This document shows, piece by piece, positions 43,876-51,770 of a DNA stretch of 64,000 nucleotides (position 1 is its first letter; every line of letters begins with the position of its first letter). The stretch spans positions 186,001 through 250,000 of the forward strand of contig NZ_JAQQXP010000002.1 in assembly GCF_028595265.1 (NCBI RefSeq). The letters are read 5' to 3'. The notes under the pieces are model-generated. The model searched no databases. It was not told the origin of the DNA and saw nothing but the letters and a program-made list of their open reading frames with translations. Both the position numbers and the translations under genes were made by a program. Origin of the DNA: Alteromonas gilva (lineage in GTDB: Bacteria; Pseudomonadota; Gammaproteobacteria; Enterobacterales; Alteromonadaceae).

Positions 43876-44064
43876 ATGAAATTACTACTTACGGTATTAA
43901 GCTTGCTGCTTTGTTCAGCAGCACAGGCCCACGACGATCACGCTTTAAATGCAACGTTTCATGAGTTTTATCATTTCGCGTTTTATAGCTTGTTGGCGCT
44001 AGTGGTACTGAAAGGTATTCAGTGGGGCGTTAAACGCCTGCAAAAGCAAAGTAAAGAAGGGTAA
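43876..44064 (+). CDS. Small His-rich exported/membrane protein
   Basis: 62 aa. A signal-like N-terminus (MKLLLTVLSLLLCSAAQA) is followed by HDDHALNATFHEFYHFAFYS with five His in about 20 residues, then a membrane helix (FYSLLALVVLKGIQWGV) and a basic tail. AAGGA lies 7-8 bases before the ATG. It sits 9 bases after the ureG remnant, so it was probably the last gene of a former urease operon; nickel-related function is suggested by the His cluster and context but is unproven. Now it has no evident promoter of its own other than galTK readthrough. Confidence 0.65.
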   Translation: MKLLLTVLSLLLCSAAQAHDDHALNATFHEFYHFAFYSLLALVVLKGIQWGVKRLQKQSKEG

Positions 44065-44106
44065 AGTTGTGCGCCGGGTGACGTGACTCACCCGGCAAAA
44101 GTGGTG

Positions 44107-45015
44107 TTAAGCCAGGTGTTCGTTGAAAAAACCTAAGGTACGTTGCCAGGCTAATTCAGCCGCGTCGCGATCGTAACGGCCGGTGGAGTCATTATGGAAC
44201 CCGTGATTAGCCCCGGCATACATGTGCATGGTGTAATCGACGTTATTGCCTTTTAAATCCTCTTCGTACTCAGGCCAGGTGGCATTCACCCGCTGGTCGA
44301 GCTCCGCTAACTGAATAAGCAGGGGCGCTGTGATGTTGCTGCGCAATTCTTTTGCCGCAGGTGTGCCATAAAAGGGCACGCCTGCCACTACTACATTTGG
44401 CACTGCAGCGACCAGCATGTTTACAATATAGCCGCCAAAACAAAATCCCACCGCGCCGAGCTTGCCGTTACCGGCTGAATGAGCTTTGAGAAATTGTGCC
44501 GCGGCAATAAAGTCCTGCTCGATTTTGGCTCTGTCCAGAGAGCGCTGCATGCTCCGGCCTTCGTCGTCATTGCCCGGATAGCCACCGAGTGGATGCAAAG
44601 CATCAGGCGCAAAAGCAATAAAACCGGCCTTTGCTGCTCGCCGGGCGACATCTTTGATGTACGGATTTAAACCTCTGTTCTCATGAACCACTAACACAAG
44701 AGGTGCTTTGGTGGTGAGGCGACTTGGTGTAACCAGGTATCCCCGGCCTTCACCGTGGCCTTTCTCTGAGGGGAAGTTTTCGTAGGTAGCAATAATGTCC
44801 GGATCGTTAAAGGACACCTGTTCGGCCAACGCGTAGTTGGGCAACAGCGCTGAAGAGAGCATGGTCATACTAAAGCCCAGTGCAGCCAGTGAGCCGAGCT
44901 TGGCCATAAAGGTGCGCCTGTCAATGATGCCATGGGCATATTGATCGTACCAATCGAACGCTTCCTGGGGAATGACTGGTGATGACTCCTGATGTTGCTG
45001 CACTGGCTTGTTCAT
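44107..45015 (-). CDS. Dienelactone hydrolase family protein, Tat-exported
   Basis: 302 aa. About 35 N-terminal hydrophilic residues precede DRRTFMAKLGSLAALGFSMT, a twin-arginine signal. The alpha/beta hydrolase of the DLH family has the nucleophile Cys in GAVGFCFGGYIV, the Asp in LAELDQRVNATWP and the His in AGANHGFHNDS. LVVHENRGLNPYIKDVARR is the typical oxyanion region. DLH proteins hydrolyse dienelactones or related esters; with periplasmic localisation the substrate is unclear. Divergent from the DUF3718 gene. Confidence 0.88.
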   Translation of the reverse strand: MNKPVQQHQESSPVIPQEAFDWYDQYAHGIIDRRTFMAKLGSLAALGFSMTMLSSALLPNYALAEQVSFNDPDIIATYENFPSEKGHGEGRGYLVTPSRLTTKAPLVLVVHENRGLNPYIKDVARRAAKAGFIAFAPDALHPLGGYPGNDDEGRSMQRSLDRAKIEQDFIAAAQFLKAHSAGNGKLGAVGFCFGGYIVNMLVAAVPNVVVAGVPFYGTPAAKELRSNITAPLLIQLAELDQRVNATWPEYEEDLKGNNVDYTMHMYAGANHGFHNDSTGRYDRDAAELAWQRTLGFFNEHLA

Positions 45016-45450
45016 AGCGGTTTACCCGTAGTGTGATGGTTGGTTATTTTTTATCTATTAACTATATGTGTTAATCGTTGCGCCCGATCACAAAATAATC
45101 AAAACCGCTGCAATATTCTTTTTTGCGGCTTCAGGACGCGGCGCTTGTTTTACTGTCATTCAGTATTTAGCAGATGCCATCGCCCTGGATGAGTCAATGC
45201 CTACTGATTGCCACCGCTTCATTTACAGTATTTGACTGCGCTCGTTATCAACAATCTGTTGCGATTGAAAAAAACTTTCAACATAAAGATAATTAAATGT
45301 AAAAAAACTACATATAAAAGGTGATCATGACAAGAAATACTCAAAATATGTAATTTAATTACGTAAACTACTTTCAAAATAATTTTAATCGTGCATAATA
45401 CAACCATCGAGAGACAAAACTGTTGTTTAATTACACATTGAGGATTCACT
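45016..45450. other. AT-rich divergent intergenic region
   Basis: 435 bases without a supported gene between the DLH gene and the DUF3718 gene. It is strongly AT-rich from 45240. A 13-base palindrome GTAATTTAATTAC lies at 45350-45362. A possible promoter for the plus-strand gene is TTTCAA (45372-45377) with CATAAT (45394-45399), 16 bases apart. Confidence 0.5.
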
Positions 45451-45918
45451 ATGAAACTTTCTACATTAGCTATTACTTTTACCCTGGCACTGACTTCTGC
45501 TCAGGCCTTTGCACAAAAAGTAGTTTTCAAACCAGTATCAGACAACCTTGAAACACAAGCCTGTCTGACTGCTGCTAACGACGGTTATTTTGCGGCACGT
45601 AAATTAATTCGTAAGAGTGGTCTGGATTTTGTTACTTTTTCAGCGACCGTGTCGTGTAACGGTGTAAGTTTGAAAAAGTTCGCAAACCTGTATGCTGACA
45701 ATTCTGACGCTGTTGCCTCGTCGTTTGCGTTAGTTGCAAAAGACCAGGACGTTGCTACTCAAGCCTGTTTAGACGCGTTATCTATCGGCGAAACGCAAGC
45801 CCTTGCTAAGTATAACCTTGAAGGCGAAACAATTTTCTGTAACAGCAAGTCTATGACTAACTTTGTACGTCGTTACAACGCGCAAAACGTTGTGGTAAAA
45901 GCGAACTCAGCAGAGTAA
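45451..45918 (+). CDS. Secreted DUF3718-like protein with duplicated Cys motif
   Basis: 155 aa. The signal peptide MKLSTLAITFTLALTSAQAFA is followed by a mature protein of about 134 residues. It contains two related units: TQACLTAANDGYFAARKLIR ... CNGVSLKKFANLY and TQACLDALSIGETQALAKY ... CNSKSMTNFVRRY. Each has two Cys, suggesting two disulfides in the periplasm. This matches the DUF3718 type common in Alteromonadales; function is unknown. AGGA lies 8 bases before the ATG. Confidence 0.78.
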   Translation: MKLSTLAITFTLALTSAQAFAQKVVFKPVSDNLETQACLTAANDGYFAARKLIRKSGLDFVTFSATVSCNGVSLKKFANLYADNSDAVASSFALVAKDQDVATQACLDALSIGETQALAKYNLEGETIFCNSKSMTNFVRRYNAQNVVVKANSAE

Positions 45919-46272
45919 TCCTACCCTCGGGTATATGGAAACAAAGCTAATGGAAAGTTTGCCGGCCGCTGTTGCAGCGGCCGACATAGCACTGGATTTA
46001 TTAGTTTACGTCGTCTGAAAAAAGCCCTTTAGCAGCGACTATCATAAGCTCCCAAACCCCTTGCCAACACATCGCGAAACCTTTCGCATTCAGCGCTTCT
46101 CGCGCCTGTTAAAGCACTATCATTATTATCACACTGCAAACCGAACCCAAACGCGGCAATCATTCGTCATTGCAATAACGGATAAATCTTTGGTCTTCGC
46201 CAGCGCTCCAATCCAGAATGATGTTGGGCTAACCGGCCCTGCGACGTTTGAAACCGTAAAAGTTATCGTTTG
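45919..46272. other. Gap after the DUF3718 gene with a hairpin
   Basis: 354 bases with no supported gene. A 9-bp G+C-rich hairpin, CGGCCGCTG / CAGCGGCCG with a 3-base loop, occupies 45963-45983 and probably marks the transcript end although no T-run follows. A 71-codon frame in 46061-46276 looks non-coding. Confidence 0.45.
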
Positions 46273-47079
46273 TTAAGCAAACTGCAAGGTAAAATACAAC
46301 CAGTAGCTATGGTCGGGTTTACTAAAAAAAGTCGGTTGAGATGCGCTATTTATACCGTTTGGTTTTTGGGTGGCTAACTGCATGAACAGTCGGATTCCGG
46401 CGGCTTGATTTGCGCCTGTTATGGTGACTTCACATTGCTTTTGTATACAGCTTACGCCCTGTAATTTAAAATCCGGGTCGGTATTTGCTGCATAGAGTAA
46501 GTCGCTGAGTGCTTGTTCTGTGCGTTGGCGCCAGGCCAGATCTGTTTCCAGTGGAGTGTTCGCAACGGGGTTGGTCAGCAGAGAATTGTCTTCAGACACC
46601 TCTTTGAACATCCAGTCAGCATCTTCACCCAATGCTTCGCGCATGCGTTCTTTTAATTCCCGTAAATGGTTTTCGTGCCAGTATTCAAATTCCTGTTGTG
46701 CCATGGGGTATTTTTCTGCGGCCAATTGCTGTTCAGCTTGAGCAAGGGTAGCAGTTACCTTATCTGACTGTGCAGCTTGCAAAGGGGGCTCGGACGTTGC
46801 GTTATTTCCTGTATGAACAGAGTCCGTGTTACCAGATTCAGTATCGGTAAGTTGAGCAGATCTCATCGTCTGTGATATTACTTCAGGCGCATTATCTTCG
46901 GAAGTTGAGTCTGATGCAGTGCTTGAGTCAGGTTGCAAGCCAGGGCCCGGTTGCTTGTCTGTGTGGGTGGCATTAAGCGCTGTGAATTGTGAGGCCGTTG
47001 TTAACGGATAACGTTGACTCGTAAAGAATCCCGCTATAAAAAACAGTGTTACCAATATTGCGATAAATCCATACTTCAT
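46273..47079 (-). CDS. Uncharacterised membrane-anchored protein
   Basis: 268 aa, family not recognised. An N-terminal membrane helix (YGFIAILVTLFFIAGFF) is followed by about 95 residues rich in S, T, D, Q and N, likely a disordered periplasmic linker. A helical segment (AEQQLAAEKYPMAQQEFEYW ... LRELKERMREALGEDADWMF) and a small C-terminal domain with two Cys (VSCIQKQCEVTI) complete it; the VSCIQKQCEV pattern resembles short thiol-containing beta domains seen in secreted proteins. ATG 47079 has AGGA at 7 bases and is preferred over an upstream TTG. It is likely periplasmic and tethered to the inner membrane. Confidence 0.65.
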   Translation of the reverse strand: MKYGFIAILVTLFFIAGFFTSQRYPLTTASQFTALNATHTDKQPGPGLQPDSSTASDSTSEDNAPEVISQTMRSAQLTDTESGNTDSVHTGNNATSEPPLQAAQSDKVTATLAQAEQQLAAEKYPMAQQEFEYWHENHLRELKERMREALGEDADWMFKEVSEDNSLLTNPVANTPLETDLAWRQRTEQALSDLLYAANTDPDFKLQGVSCIQKQCEVTITGANQAAGIRLFMQLATQKPNGINSASQPTFFSKPDHSYWLYFTLQFA

Positions 47080-47195
47080 TTGTGCATCCTGCAAGTATTA
47101 CGTTATGGGTGTGATTTTTTAATCTAATGTATACCTCTCATATTTGCACTACAAATGTTCAGATGACAGGTGATTGTCACGGCGGTCAGGTGTGG

Positions 47196-48182
47196 CTAAG
47201 TCAGGTTGGGTAAATCTTCGTGGTAGGCTATAACACCGTTACGGCCCAGCTTCTTGGCCGCATAGAGGGCTTTATCAGCCTGGCTGATTAATACGTCGCA
47301 ACTGATACCCTCGGTAATGGTTGATACGCCCACACTGGCGGTAACATGAATATCATTAACCATGTGTAGTTGCTCTATCTCAGAACGGATCCGTTCAGCC
47401 AGCTCGAGTGATTTAGCGGCGTTAGACTCCGGTAGTAGTACTAAAAATTCTTCGCCACCGTAGCGCCCCACCGTATCTGAACCGCGTATGTTATTAAAAA
47501 TACACTGCGCCAATTCATGGAGCACGTCATCGCCTACCTGATGGCCATGGGTGTCATTGACCTGTTTAAAATGATCGATATCGACCATCAATATTGAGAA
47601 TGGACGGCGGTAACGCTCAAACGAAGAGTAGCACTGTTGGAGGCGCTCTATTATGGCGTAGCGACTGGCAATACCGGTTACCGTATCGGTATTGGCCTGC
47701 CGTTCGAGTTCAAGCGTACGTTGCTTTACTTTCTCTTCGAGGGTTTTATTCACTTCTTCAAGCTCGCTGCGCACCGCTTCGAGTTGGGCATTACGCTCTT
47801 GCAGCATTTCGATACTTGGTATGCGAATGAATGAGGGCATGAGACGCCATAAAAAAATGGCTGTCACAATAGATATGATACCCGTGAGAAGTTTAATCAC
47901 CCCTTCGATAAAATAATACCCATGCCAGATATTGAGGATGCCAATAAGGTGAGATGCCCCACAAAACGCAATGAAGCAGGCAAATAATAACGCGAGCCAG
48001 CTGAACTCGATATCTTTACGCTTATGTATAAAGTAAAAAATACCAACGGGTATCAGTGCATAGGCCAATACCGTTGAGATATCGCCAGCAAGGTGCAGAA
48101 ACAACAAATCGCCACGCCATAACAGGCAATGGCCATGGGGCATCAGGCTGCCGTCAAATATTCTGTCAAACAAATCAACCAC
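47196..48182 (-). CDS. Diguanylate cyclase with ethylene-receptor-like membrane sensor
   Basis: 328 aa, GTG start. Residues ~14-116 begin MPHGHCLLW and contain three membrane helices with Asp34 (GDISTVLAYALIP) and Cys74/His78 (FCGASHLI). These positions match the Asp and the CxxxH copper ligands of plant ETR1-type and bacterial ethylene-binding domains. A coiled coil (about 125-162) links to a GGDEF domain with VDIDHFKQVND and the intact active site GGEEF at 242-246. An RxxD inhibitory site (R233-D236) lies five residues before it. The product should make c-di-GMP and be feedback inhibited. The ligand of the sensor is unknown; ethylene or copper binding is inferred from the residues. Confidence 0.88.
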   Translation of the reverse strand: MVDLFDRIFDGSLMPHGHCLLWRGDLLFLHLAGDISTVLAYALIPVGIFYFIHKRKDIEFSWLALLFACFIAFCGASHLIGILNIWHGYYFIEGVIKLLTGIISIVTAIFLWRLMPSFIRIPSIEMLQERNAQLEAVRSELEEVNKTLEEKVKQRTLELERQANTDTVTGIASRYAIIERLQQCYSSFERYRRPFSILMVDIDHFKQVNDTHGHQVGDDVLHELAQCIFNNIRGSDTVGRYGGEEFLVLLPESNAAKSLELAERIRSEIEQLHMVNDIHVTASVGVSTITEGISCDVLISQADKALYAAKKLGRNGVIAYHEDLPNLT

Positions 48183-48482
48183 CGTCCAAGCTCTCGCGCA
48201 AAAAAAACCAGAGGAATGTATGCCCCAGATACCATTGATTATAGGTCGGGTTTAACGTAATCGTTATTTTATATTAGTGCCTAAATATCATTGCGACCAT
48301 TTTTAGGTTAATTAATGCCTATATTTATGTGTTGGTTTTTATTATTGACGTGCTGTCGCTGCATGTGAGCTGTGCTAAGACGAATAATAGTCGCCATAAT
48401 TTGACATGCATGGGTTAGCATTGGGATAAAATAATCGGTAACCTAGTGCCATTCTCTCCTTGTTAAGCTGCTAAATACTCTT
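48183..48482. other. Divergent intergenic region between diguanylate cyclase and EamA genes
   Basis: 300 bases with no supported gene. It should hold promoters in both directions. I see AT-rich stretches (48260-48340) but no reliable operator. Confidence 0.4.
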
Positions 48483-49358
48483 GTGACCTGGATCTTATTT
48501 ACATTCATGGCGGTGTTGTTTCAGACATTTCGCAATGCCATACAAAGCAAGTTGAGCGGCACCGTGCCTACCATAGGGGTAACACTGTCGCGATTTTTAT
48601 TCGCACCGCCCCTTGCTGCAATATACGTTACCGCCACATCGGTGTTTTTTAATGTTGGGGTACCGACATTTAATGCCACCTTCTGGTGGTTTGTGACACT
48701 GGCTGCAATATTGCAAATTGCGGCCACCTCGCTGATGGTCATCCTGTTTAAACAAAAGAATTTTGCGGTGGGGGCCGGACTGGCTAAAAGTGAAGCTCTT
48801 GCTGCCGGCGTTTTAGGACTGTTGTTCTTCGGCAGTGAGCTAAGTGCACTGGGCTGGCTGGGGATCCTGATTGGTGCTGTCGCGGTATTTGTATTGAGCG
48901 GCTGGCGCCGGGGCGGCGAGCTGTCGACTAAAACCGTGCTTGTTGGACTATGCTGTGGTACCTGTTTTGCGCTTACATCACTGTTTGTCAGAGAAGCCAG
49001 TCATGAATTGCCTATCCCCTTTATTCAGGCGGCGGGCTGGGTGTTGTTCTGGGTGTTAACCTTCCAGACAGTTGCATTAGTTGCTTTTATCGCCAGCCAT
49101 CAGCCCGACACTTTCAAAAAGCTCGCGGCACAGCCGGGTAAAGTGCTGGCGGCCAGTGTTACCAGCTGTTTAGGATCCATAGGCTGGTTCACGGCGATGG
49201 CGCTTCAGCATGTCGCCTACGTTAAAACAGTGGGGCAGCTTGAAGTGTTAACCACTATGCTTATTTCAGTGATTTGGCTCAAACAGCCGGTAAAACAACA
49301 CGAAATAACCGGTTTGTTGCTTATAGGGATTGCCGCGCTGTTAGTGATCTGGACTTAG
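48483..49358 (+). CDS. EamA/DMT-superfamily transporter
   Basis: 291 aa with about ten hydrophobic helices in two EamA-like halves (for example VTLAAILQIAATSLMVILF; LGWLGILIGAVAVFVLSGW; EITGLLLIGIAALLVIW). QLEVLTTMLISVIWLKQPV near the C-terminus is the conserved pre-last-helix motif. The start is GTG. Inner-membrane drug/metabolite exporter with unknown substrate; it is monocistronic by spacing. Confidence 0.85.
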   Translation: MTWILFTFMAVLFQTFRNAIQSKLSGTVPTIGVTLSRFLFAPPLAAIYVTATSVFFNVGVPTFNATFWWFVTLAAILQIAATSLMVILFKQKNFAVGAGLAKSEALAAGVLGLLFFGSELSALGWLGILIGAVAVFVLSGWRRGGELSTKTVLVGLCCGTCFALTSLFVREASHELPIPFIQAAGWVLFWVLTFQTVALVAFIASHQPDTFKKLAAQPGKVLAASVTSCLGSIGWFTAMALQHVAYVKTVGQLEVLTTMLISVIWLKQPVKQHEITGLLLIGIAALLVIWT

Positions 49359-49417
49359 GCTGCGGCGCAGCCGGGGCGAGTAGTAGAATGTTTAATTACC
49401 ATTAATAAGGAAACGTA

Positions 49418-50017
49418 TTGTCTTATTATCGCGATCCGGTGCTTTGTGAAGCACTGCATGCGCTGAGGCCGCAGTTAATGGAGGGCTTATCAGAGTATGC
49501 GCTAATCAAACTGTTACAACAGCCGCCCTGGTGCGTGTTTGAAAATGTTGATTTAGCTGATTCGCTGGTGATGTTCCGCTGCCATTTCGTTTTGTTCAAT
49601 GCGCTCTACACGCTCAGTGATGCATGGCGGGAGCAGGGGATTGGCGAACTGCATATTCATACCCTGAAAATCAGGCTGCTGCCAGCCACGCATAGCCAGG
49701 CTGGGATTACTGAGAGCGACAGTCTTAAAGCTTACTATCTTAACTGGGATAATTTTACCACCACCACAAGCAGCGATGTGGATGCTTTACTTAACGATTT
49801 CTGGCAACGTATAACCACCGGTAACCCTGCTGAGGGCGATGTACAAGAAGCTCGCCAGGCTCTGGGTTTTGATACCCAGGAGCAGTTGTCTGCGCCTGTC
49901 ATTAAAAAGCGTTATCGACAGTTGCTGCAGCGTCACCATCCGGATAAGGGCGGCAGTACCGAAGTTACACAGAAAATCAGCCACGCTTACCGGGTGTTAT
50001 GTAATACGCTGAGTTAA
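49418..50017 (+). CDS. DnaJ-related protein with C-terminal J domain
   Basis: 199 aa. The N-terminal ~130 residues resemble the DNAJ-related N domain found in gammaproteobacteria (LRPQLMEGLSEYALIKLLQQ; DSLVMFRCHFVLFNALYTL). A short C-terminal J domain ends the protein, with IKKRYRQLLQRHHPDKGG carrying the HPD tripeptide that stimulates DnaK, followed by TQKISHAYRVL. The start is TTG, supported by AAGGAA upstream. It overlaps the M16-type gene at the stop codons. Likely a specialised DnaK co-chaperone. Confidence 0.85.
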   Translation: MSYYRDPVLCEALHALRPQLMEGLSEYALIKLLQQPPWCVFENVDLADSLVMFRCHFVLFNALYTLSDAWREQGIGELHIHTLKIRLLPATHSQAGITESDSLKAYYLNWDNFTTTTSSDVDALLNDFWQRITTGNPAEGDVQEARQALGFDTQEQLSAPVIKKRYRQLLQRHHPDKGGSTEVTQKISHAYRVLCNTLS

Positions 50018-51495
50018 TCAGTTGAATTGTTGTGCGCTGTGTTTTTGGTCTGTTCTCGATAAAGTGTAAAAAGCTGCTCGATGAGTTTGTTACGCTGTTG
50101 CGGCTCATCATCCATCACGCCGTAAATGCGGATACCATCCGCGGTACCTTGCACACCCATGGCATAGCACTGGCCGCTGGTTCGTGGTAACCAAAGTCGT
50201 TCATCGCACAATACGCCAATAAGCAGCTCTGCTTGCTGCGCCCCCGTTTGGTCGCTGAGCGGTACATGCATGATCCAATCCTGCTGATTAAACACAAAGT
50301 GTTTAGCGTTACTCAGTGACTGTGCAAGCGTGTCGAGGCGGGCCGGTAAATCGCCCGGCAACGCAGGCGCCTGGGGCAGCAGAACATCATTGACCAACGG
50401 GCAGGTAGTCGTAAAGTCTGCTTTATTGCCGGGTAACCTGACGACGGGTTTGAGCAACGGGCGCTTACCCGTAATGGCGGGTGTGGAGGCCAGCGCCTGC
50501 GATAAGGCCACTACCTTTCGATTGAGTGGCTGCTGGCCGTGATACCAGGCCAATAAGGCATTAATGGTGTCAGGGTAAGACGATTCTAGAAAAATATGTT
50601 GTTTGGGCACTATGTGCAGACGGCGAACTTCGTCAATCAGTGTTTGCTGGGCCTCCATAAGCTTACCAGGCCGGCCAATGAGTCGCATGGCAAACTTGCG
50701 TTGGTGATTAGCGGAGCTTTCGATGTAAACCTTCATGTCATGTTTTTGCATCGCCTGGCTAAGGCGTTCCTGCGACGACAGCAGTCCATCGATATAACAT
50801 TCGGGCAGCCACCAGCTAAAAATATAATCGTCCTTTAGTGTTGTGCTAACGAATTTATGTTGTTTGGGTTGGTAATCTGGCGCCGCTGAGTCAACCGGGC
50901 TGGTACAAAGTAGCGGCAGTTCATCGGCCGCCACGCCGCCGAGCAGCAAGGTAATGTTGTCAGGCTGGTAGTACTGTGTTTTGTACTGCGTTACATCACT
51001 GCCGGTGATTTGCGCCAACGTATCGCCATATCCAGCCCAGTGGTGGTAGCAGTCCGGAGTTCGGTCGCCACGCCAAATGCTCATTTTTAGCTGATATTCA
51101 GCCGTAGCCTGATACATTGCTAATTCGCGGGCTAACACCCCGTCACGCTCACGTTTAATATCGTCATCGTGGTAGGAGTGCTGAGTAATGCCTGCAAATA
51201 AATACCCTACTACTTTCAATAGTACCGATTTGCTGGATGACACAGCGTAAAAATAACTAAAACCCTGATGGCTGCTAGCGTCAATTTTGATGGGAAGCAA
51301 GCTATTGGCGGCAAAGAAGGTGTGCCTGTGCGGATAGCGCTCTGAGTATCGGAACACCAGATGTTCTATAAGGTGGGCAACGCCAGAACTGTCTAACGTT
51401 GGCGTTGGCACAACAAACACTGCGCCATATTCCTGCGCCGGTTGGTTAAAACTGACGACGTTGAGTCCGTTAGTCAGACGTGTCTGTTGAGCCAT
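50014..51495 (-). CDS. M16-family (insulinase-like) zinc metallopeptidase, single half
   Basis: 493 aa. The inverted zinc motif HxxEH is present as His41, Glu44, His45 in GVAHLIEHLVF, and the downstream ligand is Glu124 in VLARELAMYQ, so the catalytic half is intact. The segment resembles the M16C/PreP-type N-terminal catalytic half (about 450 aa). The second, non-catalytic half typical of full-length 950-aa enzymes is absent, so a homodimer or separate partner may be needed. No signal peptide, so it is cytosolic. It is convergent with the J-domain gene. Confidence 0.82.
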   Translation of the reverse strand: MAQQTRLTNGLNVVSFNQPAQEYGAVFVVPTPTLDSSGVAHLIEHLVFRYSERYPHRHTFFAANSLLPIKIDASSHQGFSYFYAVSSSKSVLLKVVGYLFAGITQHSYHDDDIKRERDGVLARELAMYQATAEYQLKMSIWRGDRTPDCYHHWAGYGDTLAQITGSDVTQYKTQYYQPDNITLLLGGVAADELPLLCTSPVDSAAPDYQPKQHKFVSTTLKDDYIFSWWLPECYIDGLLSSQERLSQAMQKHDMKVYIESSANHQRKFAMRLIGRPGKLMEAQQTLIDEVRRLHIVPKQHIFLESSYPDTINALLAWYHGQQPLNRKVVALSQALASTPAITGKRPLLKPVVRLPGNKADFTTTCPLVNDVLLPQAPALPGDLPARLDTLAQSLSNAKHFVFNQQDWIMHVPLSDQTGAQQAELLIGVLCDERLWLPRTSGQCYAMGVQGTADGIRIYGVMDDEPQQRNKLIEQLFTLYREQTKNTAHNNSTD

Positions 51496-51524
51496 GTTTC
51501 ACCTGGGTTGATGTTCTTTTAGGT

Positions 51525-51538
51525 TGCTTAATTAAGCA
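51525..51538. promoter_or_regulatory. 14-bp palindrome upstream of the M16 gene
   Basis: TGCTTAATTAAGCA is a perfect palindrome about 30 bases before the M16 gene start (minus strand). It may be an operator; no family could be assigned. Confidence 0.3.
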
Positions 51539-51676
51539 TCACAATACACTAATAATAGTCCAGGTTGGCGAGAAGTTTGTGACAAGCAGCGTTAAATTCG
51601 TTGTCAGAAGTACCAATAAAACATGTTAGTGTTTGCTTACTTACCCTTTATGTTTGCGTTGCCGTCAAACTTAAAT

Positions 51677-51690
51677 TGTAAGTGCTTACA
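51677..51690. promoter_or_regulatory. TGTAAG-TG-CTTACA near-palindrome
   Basis: Resembles GTAAGTACTTAC at 59875-59886 in front of the esterase gene. It lies about 180 bases upstream of the M16 gene start. Possibly sites for one regulator. Confidence 0.25.
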
Positions 51691-51770
51691 CACCATAATG
51701 TACCATTATTATATGGATTGGCTATTTTTTTGGTGGCGTGTTGAGTGCTGATAGTAGGTGGTGAGGCAGA

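Noticed and set aside
46061..46276. 71-codon plus-strand frame
   Set aside because: Composition is unlike the neighbouring proteins, no ribosome site, no recognisable fold.
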